From positions 310,001 to 374,000 of the forward strand of contig WTXG01000009.1 in the NCBI GenBank assembly GCA_022496185.1: a stretch of 64,000 nucleotides of DNA. Reading direction: 5' to 3'. The DNA is from Multifurca ochricompacta. Its lineage: Eukaryota; Basidiomycota; Agaricomycetes; Russulales; Russulaceae. Of the stretch, positions 32,114 through 44,087 are shown piece after piece (position 1 is the stretch's first letter; every line of letters begins with the position of its first letter). The notes under the pieces are model-generated. The model did not search any database, was not told the origin of the DNA, and saw nothing but the letters and a program-made list of their open reading frames with translations. The position numbers were made by a program, and so were the translations under genes.

Positions 32114-33873
32114 AAAAGGAAACTCAAATTTGCGAAACCGGAGCCTGTGTGACAGCAACTTGGTGCCACGGAAGAAGCCATTTGGTAAGGTAACTATCCC
32201 ACATCCTGTGGTTTCCGGGAAGTAGCCTCACACACAACACAGGATATAGTACATATATATATATATTATATCGTATCGAATCGATCGATATCGCGATCTA
32301 CTACACGTCACGTGAATTTGGCCACGGAGTTTCCCGAGGAGCGCCCTCCACCACTTCTTGGGCCTTGACTGTTGTGTGCCCGCCCTGGAGCCCTAGGCAT
32401 GGAGTTTGGCTCCATCTCTATATCATAGGGGGCTAGGGTCATGGGCCATTTCAAGTGCCATCATGCGTGCATGTCATCTTAGGCTTCGAGTACAAAACTC
32501 GGCACAATCCGCTAACCTTGAAGATTCATTTTTCATCGCGTGAGAAAACAACAAAACAAACAGTTTGATATCGTCTGTACCTATACTGTTTCTACAGTGC
32601 CACCGGACTGGTGACCCCCTAATGAGGCAGATGGCACCTTTTCAGGAGGAAATGGTAACACGACCAGCTGTGAACGAGGTTGAGTTGGGAAGAGAAAGCG
32701 CCCCAAACCCTGCAGGGGTGGCATGGTTGTGTTGTGTCAGCCTCAAAAAAAGGGATGGAACCAAAATCAAAAGGACCGACATAAATGGAACCCCCAAGAC
32801 TGAATGCTACTACCCCTTCGATAAATACTCTGATCGCGCGTGCCCACGTCCCAGGAGCCCCAATACTACAGGAATCATACATTACGTAGGCGGTTGGGAT
32901 GCCCGCGAGATACCAGAGAAACAAGATGGTCAATCGTCTCCAATCTGGGCTCCGAGGGACGTTTTGATCGTTCACACTGATGTCCAAGGATTTGTCAAAA
33001 ATTCAGAAAGTCTGGGAAGAGCGGTGGAATGGAAAACCGTACTCTAGTCGGAAGAGCCGAGAGGGTAGGGAGACCATAGACAAGCAGATGGCTGCATGCC
33101 AGCTGATGTACCATGTTGCCATGGGCCAACAGACATCCCACTCCGTCCGAGAGGGGTCAGATGGACTGCGATCTTGGGTGTCTCCGTAGGTGACGTACAC
33201 ATAGAGACACGTCTGTATGGACAGAATAGGGAGATCAGGCAAACAAAGAAACTCGACCAGGGGGAGGGGGGGGAATGTACCAGTAACAAGAAAACACCTT
33301 TGATGACACATTCTGGGGCGGTATTTGTGATGGGGCATCTTGGAAAAAAGCCGACCAGACGTAGAGAGTATTTAAGTCGTGAAGGGAGTAACCGTATTCC
33401 CGGATTGTGGCTTTGCAGTGCCTGTGCGTGATGCGCGATTCGGTGATTGATGGAAACTAGCGTAGTGCATGCGGCGGAAAGTGGTGCCACCCTTAGGGCG
33501 CCATAGCTGTATATAGTGCCGCAAGATGTAGTTGTCTGTCGTGGAAGGGCCATAGCCCCCCCATACATACGACTAGTTCATGCTCGTACCTCTGGGGCCA
33601 TGGGGCCACTGGTTCCGTACTTCAGGCCTCATTTTATTTAGTTTTAGTTACAATGCGCAATGCCAATGCTCAGAACACAGCCATGAAACTTCCGATTGCT
33701 CCGACCGTTCTGACAAAGGCCATGTGGTGCCATGCCCCGGACATCAGTGCGGGCAATGCTACAGCTTCCCCGCTACCTAATATCTCACAGGTGTGGTATT
33801 TGTCCAAGCTCACAAAATAGCATTAGAATAACAACCCCCCCATTCAACACCGTGCACGCCATCCAACAGTAAT
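32114..33873. other. 1.8 kb interval without a supported gene
   Basis: AT run at 32251-32275 and a palindrome-rich patch (gaatcgatcgatatcgcgat) just after it. Two overlapping ORFs exist, plus strand 32565-33047 and minus strand 32619-32987. The minus one has two hydrophobic stretches (RLTILFLWYLAGIPTAYVMY), but no domain is recognised and neither connects to convincing exons. The interval also holds the 3' ends of two converging genes. Confidence 0.35.
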
Positions 33874-36800
33874 TCAGTACTTTTCGGAAATTACTACAAT
33901 TCGCAAAATCAGTCACAAGATAAGTGTTGATAACAGCAGAGTCCTTACTTAATGTGACCAGAGATGTCCATCCAGTGAAGGGATGACTACAGGGCGTGTC
34001 TTCATTAGTTAGAGTCTATACACGACAAGTTTGATTACCCCACCTTCTTCTACCCTCGCCTGTATTGGAGTCATATTGTTCCCAAACATAGCCCGTGCGC
34101 TCATATTCCTTCATATCAGACAGTCAGACAATACGACCACATTAGATATGACCTGTTAATCACCTTGAAGACATTGTCAATTATGTTCTGACGGAGTTCT
34201 CTATAGATTGATCGCGCTTTGTCCTGGTGAGGTCCTTCGTGCGCAGCGTAGGTCTATAAATAAAATATAGCATATACCAGTCGCTTCTCACAGCCTGCAT
34301 GCTCACCTGGTGCAATGCCTGTAACGCAAGGTAATTCATTTGCACCCAAATAGGGCCCTTCCAGTAATTCTCCCCCGTTCCAAATTCGGGGTGAGATGCG
34401 GATAGACTCCTCAAGCCGTAGGGCGACCATAAGTGTGCAGGGTCACGCAACAAGTCCAAAACGGGACCAAGGTGAGGAGAGTCCGGTGACAGCAAGGACA
34501 ATAGAAAGGGAAACAAGGATAGATAGCCCTTGTGACAGACATGGTAGGACTCGTCTATTGTTCTCAGGAATCAGCCACCAAGTTGCCCAGGAAACTAGGG
34601 GAGCAGCCACACCGTCGTCATCCACGCCCACGTCACAATACATCTGCGATTCTTCGCTCCAATGCAGATCTATGGATTGACCAAAATCGTCAGAATGGTC
34701 ACAAAAGGATGAATAGACCTCAGACCATCGATATTATCAATCACAGCTTTCTCAATGTTGGCATAGTAATCCTTGTCCTGCTCGTCGCCTACAAATTCCG
34801 CAATATCCTTCATGGTTCTGGAGAAAAATCCCATCCAGGAGAGCAAGTCCAGTGCAGTTCTCCGGCGTGAGGCGGGGCCCTGGGATAGTCGTCCAAGCCA
34901 CTTGTCAGGACATGCTTTTCCGACCGTCCACGCCACCGATAGGCCTCTCTCCTCGAGCGAGCCTTACGCCCGTATTGCTTTAGTTGCCCACGCTGAGTGC
35001 GCCTAAACCATTCAAAATGCGCTTGAGAGGCTGGTATATCGACTGCAAGTAGGATAGTGCAAGGCTTCGATCTTCCAAGTAGTGGCTGCCATATGAGGTC
35101 CGTGAGGCTGTGAGGGGCACCTGGGAGTTTCCTGTGCCAAAATCCAAACCCAGATCCCGGTCAGTGGGACCGGCATGGCGCTTCAGGCGGTTTATAAAGG
35201 CTGTCACCGCCATGGACAACGTAGGGGGGTTGGCGAAGTTGGGAACCTGTGTCTGGAATTGTGCTGGGACCTGACGATCATAGCGTCAAGTGACATGTTT
35301 AAGGGTCTGTGAGGTTCAGAGAACATGCCTTACTACGGGCTTCTTCGCCAAGGATCTGCTCACGAGCAACCCAGCCGTCATCATCAATCAGATTAATCCA
35401 GTCTTTGAGGATCTCCAGGCTGACATATGCCTCAGAAAAAGCAAAGCAAGCTTGATGGGGAAAACACGCACCTAAGATCGTTGTCCCACTCGCCTATATG
35501 CAAAAGGTGAAAGCCCTCATCCCAATAGAAGCCTCTGGGAAAGAAGCTACGACTAGGCGTTGCGGTCAACAAAGCTTTCGGCTCTGTCAAATGAGGGCCC
35601 TTGGCGACATATTGCTTGTCGTCATCGTCACCGTCCATTGGCGAGGTATCGTCGTCCCATTCATACGAGAAGGAGGAATCCACAATCGATGTGCCATAAA
35701 AGTACCCGATACCACCAAGTAGATTCGAGGTAATTGCTTGGGAAAACGCGTCCAGTGCATCCCGTTTCGGGGACTCAGGAACTGGGAATATATTATGAAA
35801 ACGCTGGGTGAATGAAGTGGACAAAGCAGCGATTCCCTCATCGAGGGTCACGGCTGCAAGTAAACGTTAGCCTTGCAAGCATTATCTACTGTGACCGCGC
35901 ACACATACAACTCAGGTTGTTTTGGGCACTTCGGCTCTCGAAAAACACGTCAAATTGGAACTTGCCATCAAAGAGCTTCTGTACGGCGAATAATTGCTTC
36001 CTGATAGCGTTTCATCTGGGAGTTGAAGGGCGAACGATGGGTCAGGGAGCAAGTTTGCCCCGTTTTCTACGCTCTGCACAGCCTTCTCAGCGTGCTGGAC
36101 AATGTCTTTTATGATAAACTCTGTTTGTTTCGTACTCAGCTACCTTGCCTAGGGCGACAAGTACATGCACCAACCTTTTGCTTGCCATATATTTCCTGCG
36201 GGAACGCGAAAACTACTATAATGTGTTTTCCCTATACGCTTAGTAAATTATCCGAGAATGGGCCGCTGGTGACGCCTTGTTGTTTGGGCCTTCGGAAGCT
36301 GTCTGAATATGCGAAGCAACAGTGAACGGTGGAAGCTCACCATCCACAATTCGAATCGTAAAGTCATCAAGCTCAGGTGTTGAGCCGGTGAAAACGACAG
36401 GGCCATCAAGACCCTGATGAAACCATTAGCTACCAGGACAGGGGAAAAGGGTTGCCACGCACGTTCTCGTCCTCATCTGTTTCCAGGTCAAGGCCCCCCA
36501 TCCCTTCCAGCCCGGCATAGAAAACAAAGGAAGTGCGTGACGGTTGCTCTGTGCGCAACGCAACAAGTGAATATGGACTCGATACACGTGCCGGGAATAT
36601 TTGAACCTTTATTGATTGGCTCTCCCTTAATTCGTGCTGCCCAGCTTCCGCCATGCTCGCCACCGGCGACCTTCAACAGCTCGGTGGTTATTTTAACGTT
36701 ATTCTGGCTATCGTTCAACACTTGAATACCTCCTTCCCGGGCATCGAATTGGGTCCACGTGTACCCATCCAATCCGTCACCTTGGTCACAAGCATGGCGT

Positions 36801-37043
36801 GCCTCTGCAAAGAGCGTCAGAATGAGCAGTGCTTACGTGTCATTGAAAATTACTTGCTTGCAAAAGACTGATAATTCTGGGTACCAAACCATACAAGGCC
36901 GGTCATTAAAGACTGTGGTATCTGTGGCCTCAGACCAAAATAGAGGTTGGGACGGTATGCTCCCCATAGTAAAGAGTTGGATGTGTTCAAAGAGTGTGGC
37001 GAAACGGAGGGGACGAATGCCAATAAAAGCCAGATAGTTGCAT
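33874..37043 (-). CDS. Mannosyl-oligosaccharide glucosidase (glucosidase I, GH63)
   Basis: ER enzyme removing the outermost glucose from N-glycans. N-terminal beta domain: [72 protein letters not shown]-terminal (alpha/alpha)6 domain: [98 protein letters not shown], and the end [22 protein letters not shown] joined by a last intron to IISEKY. At least ten introns. The first exon reads MQLSGF, then needs one extra base in the AAAA run 37025-37028 (TTTT on the coding strand) to continue [17 protein letters not shown] as a signal/anchor sequence. Start chosen at 37043 on that reading. Shares a 194-base promoter region with DIS3. Confidence 0.9.
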
Positions 37044-37237
37044 TGAGCTTCTAATCTCTACACAACTACTTAGCTCAAGATTTTGTAGTTGTGGTTTGGT
37101 ACCGGGAGATGGTGTTCGTACAATCGGTGGTGTCTGTTGGTCCGGTCGAGAAGGAGCGGAGAGTCAATTATCCTCCTGAGAAACTTAGATTAGATTAGAT
37201 CAAGAACCTTTATCTCCTCGCTCACTTACCCGCAACC
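37044..37237. promoter_or_regulatory. Divergent promoter, glucosidase I / DIS3
   Basis: 194 bases between two outward-facing start codons. It contains a repeated tagattagattagat-like stretch (37186-37200) just upstream of DIS3. No specific element identified. Confidence 0.45.
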
Positions 37238-40200
37238 ATGGTCGAAATCACCATTCGCAAACGACAACGAGAGGACGCAGCATTCACACAACGCAAGTTC
37301 TTCAAAAAGACAGCTAGAGGAAAAGTTATAAAAGGTGCGCTGTACCTCCGTCGTTTTATGTCCCAGCTTCCGAGGGTTTTTTCGCTAGTCGTCCGGGAAA
37401 GATACCTCAGGGATGATGTCTCTTGTGGAATAGAGAAGTGTAGAGAATGTGCATCTACTCTTGAATCACATCTTCCTTTCAGCGGTGCCGTTGATCACAA
37501 GTTGTTCCCTAATGGCCATTTCGTCCTGCCCGATACAAACGTGTTTCTTGCTCAGGTAAGTTTTTTCTTCTTCACACTGCCCAGGGACGTCCTGACTTGA
37601 GCGTGGACATTCACCTTGCAGATGGATCTCATGGAGTCAAGTTTCTTTAGGAGCCCTATTATATTATTGCAAACTGTGCTGGAAGAAGTTCGACACCGGT
37701 CACTTCCACTTTACAACCGACTCAAGGCCTTAATGAAGTTGGATGAGAAACGCACTTGGATGTTTTATAACGAATTTCGTTTGTGGGTACCATTTCTTTA
37801 TAGGAAGCATAATTTCATCCATAACAGAGAAACCGCTGTGGTTCGTGAAGTAGGAGAGTCCCCGAACGACCGCAACGACCGAGGTATTTGCCATCTGATA
37901 CAAGAGATTTTACACTTACTGACTCAGGTTCAAGCCATCCGCGTCGGGACCGCCTGGTACAACACCCATATATCGCTTACACGCCCACCGATTCGAGGGC
38001 GGCCGGTACCAGTACTGCCGACGATTGTACTCCTGACGGACGATGTCGGCAATCGATTGAAAGCCGAGAAAGAGAAGATACCATGTTCTTCAGGTGGGTG
38101 GTCATCTCATTGATGGGTACGACCACGATTTCACACTTTCATTCTTATAGTCCAGCAATATGTCGAGGGTATGCCCGAGTCCACTCAACTTTTGGACCTA
38201 TTATCAACGGGATCCGATGGGATCGAGCCGACTATAGCCGCAGGACGCCCCCTTTATATCCTGAAGTGAGCATCGCCCAGCCCCCGCCGCTCTTAACGTA
38301 GCTGATCCCGATTCAGTATTTATCCACTGGCGCTCTCACAGCAGGGATCAAAGCTGGCCAATTGTATCAAGGTCATTTCAACGCGAATCAGTTCAACTTC
38401 TTGGAGGTTGGTTAATATTACAAGCACTTCAAAAGATTGCATTATAAATTCAGGATTTCAGGGAAGCGTCACCGTGGAGGCATACAGCAAGCCGGTTCTT
38501 CTGATTGGGCGAGAGAATATGAACCGCGCTGTACAAGGAGATATAGTAACCATCGAGGTATTCAACGAACAAGAATGGAAGGCGCCTACGGACGAAGTGG
38601 TTGACCAGGAATGTGAGCGAGAATTCCGTCTCACTCGGACAACACTAACTAACTCAAAGCTACACTCAAAAATGACGACGCGGACGAGTCTGATGAGGAA
38701 GGCGAAAGGATTGTTATAGAAGAAAAGGCGCCAAGGCCCGAAGGTCTTTCTCGACCGATATCCGAGAAGCAGCCTACAGGTCGCGTTGTTGGTATCATCA
38801 AGAGGAACTGGCGAGCGTAGGTGGACATTGATTTACCGTGCTGCTTATCCTGATATCATCTTCGTATTCAGCTATGTCTGCCACATAGACAGCACTTCAC
38901 TCAATTCATCCACGACAACATCACTTTCTCAGCAGACTGTATTCGCCACCCCAGTCTCACGTCTCCTCCCACGTATTCGAATGCGTACCCGCCAGGCGCC
39001 AGCCCTTCTTGGACAAAAGATTCTTGTCACTATTGATAAGTGGGATATAACGTCGCGTTATCCTGAAGGCCACTTTGTGAGAGCCCTTGGAAAGGTCGAG
39101 AGCAAGGAGGCCGAGCAGGAAAGCCTGCTGTTGGAGTTTGATGTGCCATACAGGCCTTTTGGGAAGGCCATTCTGGACTGTTTGCCAGCTGAAGGCGAGC
39201 AGTGGGTTGTACCACCAAAAGGTGCTCACATTCCCGCATGGAGAGACCGCGAAGACCTACGACCCCTTAACATTTGTAGTATTGATCCCCCTGGTACGTA
39301 CGTATGCTGCGTCTTAGGCGGTATAGCGCTTATCCGCTTCCAAAGGCTGCGAGGACATTGACGATGCCTTGCATGCTCGTCGATTACCAAATGGAAATAT
39401 TGAGGCCGGCGTCCGTAAGCTTGATGTCTTTTTTTTCAACTCAAACTCTTGTTGACTTCTGCTTCAGACATAGCAGACGTTTCTCATTTCGTTTTGCCTG
39501 ATAACCCAATGGACGCCGAAGCCGCTGCGCGTGGGACGACAGTATACCTTGTTGACAAACGCATAGATATGCTGCCTGCTCTCCTAGGGACGAACCTTTG
39601 TTCTCTCCGACCATTTGTCGAAAGATTGGCGTTCTCCGTAATTTGGGTGGGTGGCATTGTTATTGTACATGCTGTACATAACGTTTGGAGCTTTTAACAT
39701 TCGCGCTAATGTAGGAGCTGACGCCTGATGCGAAGATCAAAAAAACCCGGTTTACCAAGTCCGTCATTGCTTCAAAATGCGCCTTCACTTACGAGGAAGC
39801 GCAAATTCGCAAAGATGACCTGTTCGTAAGGCACCCTCTCTCTAACATATTACTCTTACTGGTTAGGTAGGAATCGGCAAGACGACCTGACGGACAGCAT
39901 CCGCCTCCTCAACACTCTCGCACAGAAGCTGAAGGCAGGCCGCATGGCAGCAGGAGCGCTCAACCTGGCATCGCCAGAAGTGAAGATACATCTCGACAGC
40001 GCAGAGTCTTCCGACCCTATAGATGTTGAGCAAAAGGAGTTGCGCGAAACGAACAGTTTGGTAGAAGAGTTTATGCTTCTTGCGAACATAAGCGTCGCCG
40101 AAAAAATACAGGAAGCATTCCCACAAACTGCTGTTCTCAGAAGGCACATGCCACCACCGAAAGCGAACTTCGAGAGACTTCAAGACATTCTTCAGAAGCG

Positions 40201-41102
40201 CCGTGGCATACCATTAGATGTTTCCAGCTCGGGTGCGCTGGCAGCATCACTAGACAAGTGCATTGTGGGTCGCAAGTCCTCAGACTGAATTTCACGTATG
40301 GCAACTAAGACAACGATTGCAGGATCCTAACGAGCCGGCGTTTAACACTCTCGTTAGGATAATGGCGACGCGATGTATGCTCTCTGCAGAGTACTTCTGC
40401 TCTGGTAGCGTGCCAAAGGATGCATTTGGACATTACGGCTTGGCGAGCCCTATTTACACCCACTTTACAAGTCCCATCCGACGGTATGCTGGTAAGCACG
40501 GCGATCTCTTCAGATCATGGCGATTGCTCAAATGCAACTAGACGTCCTTGTGCACCGGCAACTTGCGGCAGCGATATCCTATGGGACATTGCATGCGTCT
40601 CTCCATTCAAAGACACATGTTGAGCACACGCTGGATGTCGTGAACAAAAGACACCGGATGGCACAAATGGCAGGTCGTGCAAGTGTAGAGTTTTACGTTG
40701 GCCTCGCGCTCAAAGCCCGGGGGGAGAGATCTGCGACTTTGAGGACTGGTAAGGTAACTGAGGAGGCATTTGTCATCCGAATGTTCCGCAACGGTATCAA
40801 TGTATTCGTCTCAAAGTTGGTGTCATTTTTTCATCTCTCTCTCTCTCAACAGACCATGAGATGGAAATTTGATCCTATTCTACAGGCTTGGCATCGAGGG
40901 CTTGGTCACATTCAAGCGTGAGACGAGGTTTGACGCAAATAATTATACGTTCGTGATACCTGGCTCGGGACAGGGAGGTGAAGATGTTGTGATTGCAGTG
41001 TTTGACAAAGTGACAGTGAGCATTGAAGTGGAGAAGGACAAAAATACACAAAGAGGGAAAGTCAAGATGACCCTCTTTAAACCGATAGTAGATTCTATCT
41101 AG
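37238..41102 (+). CDS. DIS3: Exosome 3'-5' exoribonuclease DIS3/RRP44
   Basis: Catalytic subunit of the RNA exosome. The start at 37238 gives [20 protein letters not shown], a CR3-like basic N-terminus. A PIN endonuclease domain follows ([20 protein letters not shown], with its first acidic residue in LPDTN; FYNEFR; ETAVV). Then cold-shock domains ([59 protein letters not shown]), the RNB exonuclease core with the acidic cluster [70 protein letters not shown], and an S1-like end ([16 protein letters not shown]). It finishes [12 protein letters not shown]. More than ten short introns, all readable as GT-AG. No frame problem was noticed. Length about 950-1000 residues, as expected. Confidence 0.94.
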
Positions 41103-41263
41103 TGAGATGTAGGAGTAAGAGGAACGATGACTCCCAATGGCCAGTAGCCAGTGCCAAAGCTGTGTGTGCCCAGAACCCCAGTTGAGGTTGTTGTGCTCTG
41201 TTGACTCACTCGATCGAGCACAGTCACGCTCCCGCGCTTGCCTTACCCGCCCCCACCTCAGGG

Positions 41264-41269
41264 TTATAA
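41264..41269 (+). promoter_or_regulatory. Possible TATA element of ATG8
   Basis: TTATAA about 120 bases before the ATG8 start, followed by a C/T- and A-rich leader. Position fits a fungal TATA box; otherwise unsupported. Confidence 0.3.
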
Positions 41270-41387
41270 GAGAGTCACACTCACACCTTCAACATTCATT
41301 ACATTCAATCTCGCTTTACTATTTCAACCCAACCCATCTACCGTAAATCACACATTCAGATCTCTTTCCTGCTTTTCATAGACTACA

Positions 41388-42025
41388 ATGCGTTCCAAAT
41401 TTAAGGATGAGCACCCTTTCGGTGAGCGGCGTGTCCTCATTTCCTACCTACATGATCTTTTGTCTGATCCTGTTCCCTTCTACTCAGAGAAGCGCAAGGC
41501 TGAAGCTGAGCGTATTCGCCAGAAGTACCCTGACCGTATCCCCGTACGTTATCTCTCATATCGCCTCACAGATATGATCCACCCACCCACATCTTGATTA
41601 GGTCATCTGCGAAAAGGCAGATAGGACAGACATCCCTACCATTGACAAGAAGAAGTATTTGGTTCCCTCGGTGTGTAGCTTGCAATCATGGCATTCTTTA
41701 AAGTCCACTCACTCACTTTCGTTCTGTCGACCGTCCTGCCTACCTTAGGATCTGACCGTCGGTCAGTTCGTGTATGTGATCCGCAAGCGTATCAAGCTGG
41801 CCCCTGAAAAGGCCATTTTTATCTTTGTTGATGAGACCCTTCCGCCAACCGCAGCATTGATGAGCGCGATATATGAGGAACACAAGTCAGTTGTCAGTTT
41901 CTTTCAGCTTGCACTATTCTGACGTTCTGAATGCTAGGGACGAGGACAACTTCCTCTACGTGAGCTATTCGGGCGAGAACACGTTCGGTCAGGGAGACTG
42001 GTTGGAGTTGCCATCGGACGCGTGA
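41388..42025 (+). CDS. ATG8: Autophagy ubiquitin-like protein ATG8
   Basis: Ubiquitin-like protein conjugated to phosphatidylethanolamine on autophagosome membranes. Five exons: [50 protein letters not shown] with [20 protein letters not shown] through YEEHK, and [17 protein letters not shown] plus a tail. Spliced length is 127 residues. The conserved Gly that Atg4 exposes is residue 116; the tail [11 protein letters not shown] (11 residues) is longer than the one-to-several residues of most ATG8 proteins and would be cut off. All junctions are GT-AG and the frame is clean. It lies 285 bases downstream of DIS3 on the same strand. Confidence 0.96.
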
Positions 42026-42630
42026 AGTTATTATTTTTCCCGACTATAATTATGTCTGCAACCGTGTTATGATGACAGCTTCTTGGACGTAGATGATCAC
42101 GAGTTTGCTGCGCCTGCCAGAGCTTCACGTTCGTGTGTCATGGCATCACACGTCCGCCGCTACTCGTGTTTTCCTCTGTCTTGCATATCTCGCGTAGTGG
42201 TCTACTCTGTATTCTATCTTGATCATGTCTCTGTCGCAATTAGGCCTCGGTAATATTGTTGGATTGCATTGCATACAAGATGCATGCGTCATTTGGTCGA
42301 CGGTCTTACATTTCGTTCGGAGATAGCCGATATTGTCAGTCAGCAGCTCGCAGCTCACTCGTCCTCTGCCCTTGGGCAGAGCACTGCAACCTTATACTCT
42401 GGCTATGCGCTATGAACAATTATCTGTGAACGTTCTCTGCAGTTTCCTTATTCTTGTCCAACTGGAAGACAATGTGTCTCATTCCCGAGTCATTTGTGGT
42501 TCCTTGCCGACACTTCACATCGCGCAAACCACATTCGACCTCAATTTAAAGAGGATGGTTTTTCCAACCCTGCTTCATTCCCATTTCTCAACTGTGTCCC
42601 TTCTCTATTCATTAATTTTGTCTGTGACAA
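42026..42630. other. Intergenic region after ATG8
   Basis: 605 bases with the 3' flank of ATG8 and the promoter of the next gene. Pyrimidine-rich in its last part (ttcattcccatttctcaact). No other feature seen. Confidence 0.4.
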
Positions 42631-43564
42631 AATGCCTCTTCTTACATTCACTTTCCCTCCCTGGCTTCCCGGTTTTTTGTGTTATTGTAAGTCAAGCAGG
42701 TATCCCCATGCTATCTGCTGTAGTGCGCTGAGCCATTTTTCTATCAATAGTATTTTTACTTGTCATTAATATTATCCTATCTTTGATCACCCTGATTACT
42801 CTACAAAACGTCGCTACAGGTACGGTACCTCCTTTTGTGCAGGGTGATATTTTTTTTAATGGGCACTCTTTTATTTCATCCAGCGCTGGAGATCGTTCTG
42901 GTGACCTGCAACTCGTTTGCCGGCGTCATTGTCATCGCCGTGTGAGTGTTTCCCTGGGTATATTTCTCGGGTCGGGGAGCCTACTCTGACTTCGGCGTCT
43001 TCGTAGCTTATTCTTTAAGCTACTTATGAGATCATGTATGTTCAACGACATTAAGTTGGATCGAAAAGCCCTTCTCGGCGTGACCATTCTCGACGCTTGT
43101 GAGTTGTCAACTTTCATTTCCATGTGCCTCGGATTAATGTGGCTCCATAGTTGCGGCAGTCGCGTGGTCCATCCATGTGGATAAGAAGGGATTCTGTGCC
43201 AAATCATTGGATGGTCAAGGCAAATGCCACACACCACTTCTAATCTTTGCTCTTATTTTAGCCTGGATCTCTGTCCTAGTTGGTGTGTATCCCAGAACTG
43301 GTCGTGGTCGTCATATTGTTTGTTCTCTTAACGCTAAACGGCATGATTCAGCTTACGGCGCTGCCGTGTACTCTGATCACGGAAAAAAGAGAAAGGAAAC
43401 CTCAACGTTGCCGATCCACTTATCAGGGAGAGTTATCTCGCCTCCAGTTGTCATTCACGCGGGTCATTTCTCGGGATATGAGGTTGAAGACGAGAGAAAG
43501 TTTAGAGGGTTTACGGAAATCCCATTCTAATCCTAACTTGACTTTTTGGATGGCGATTGATTAA
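42631..43564 (+). CDS. Hypothetical four-helix membrane protein
   Basis: Not recognised. Start MPLLTFTFPPWLPGFLCY, then short exons give four hydrophobic segments: LFLLVINIILSLITLITL, LEIVLVTCNSFAGVIVIAV, ALLGVTILDAFAAVAWSIHV and PLLIFALILAWISVLV running into VVVVILFVLLTLNGM. Between segments 3 and 4 is a cysteine-containing loop (DKKGFCAKSLDGQGKCHTP), placing two cysteines on the non-cytosolic side in a tetraspan model. The C-terminal tail is basic (EKRERKPQRCRSTYQ, RLKTRESLEGLRKSHSNPNL). The layout resembles small fungal SUR7/MARVEL-like or mushroom-specific tetraspan proteins, but no signature motif confirms this. Four or five introns, all GT-AG. Confidence 0.65.
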
Positions 43565-44087
43565 ATTAGAGGGATTGTAAGATACAGAACATGTAGTACA
43601 AAATAAAAATTCCACCAATCTTATTGAAGATAGATATTTACCACCTGTTTCTGAAAGCCATCGACGACAGGTCCTGTCGAATGACTTCAGTCTCAGATCT
43701 CCAAGACTGAGAAGGCTACACCAGTTGGACCACATTGACCCACCCGCGCATCGGTCGCTAAGTCTAAACGATCACCACTCCCAACGAAATGATCAAAGAT
43801 ATCGAGTTTCCCTCCCCGGAATCTGACGAAGCGCTAGGAAGGAACGGTATCATTCAACCCCTTCAACCTTTCAAAAAAACTATCCGAATACTGAGAAAAT
43901 GACCCCGATAAGGGTCACCGTGAACATACCTTGATTGTTGTGCGAATTCCGCACACGTCCTGCAATAATGCAACTGCCAGAAAGCTGGAGAAGAGGCGGT
44001 AACTCGGACTGTGAGTACCGTATATAGTACATAATTAAAATTTTATGACTATCCTCCTCCTTCGTCTTCCTTCCAACACACAAAAGT
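43565..44087. other. Convergent intergenic region
   Basis: 523 bases between two converging genes. No ORF, repeat or RNA gene recognised. Confidence 0.4.
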
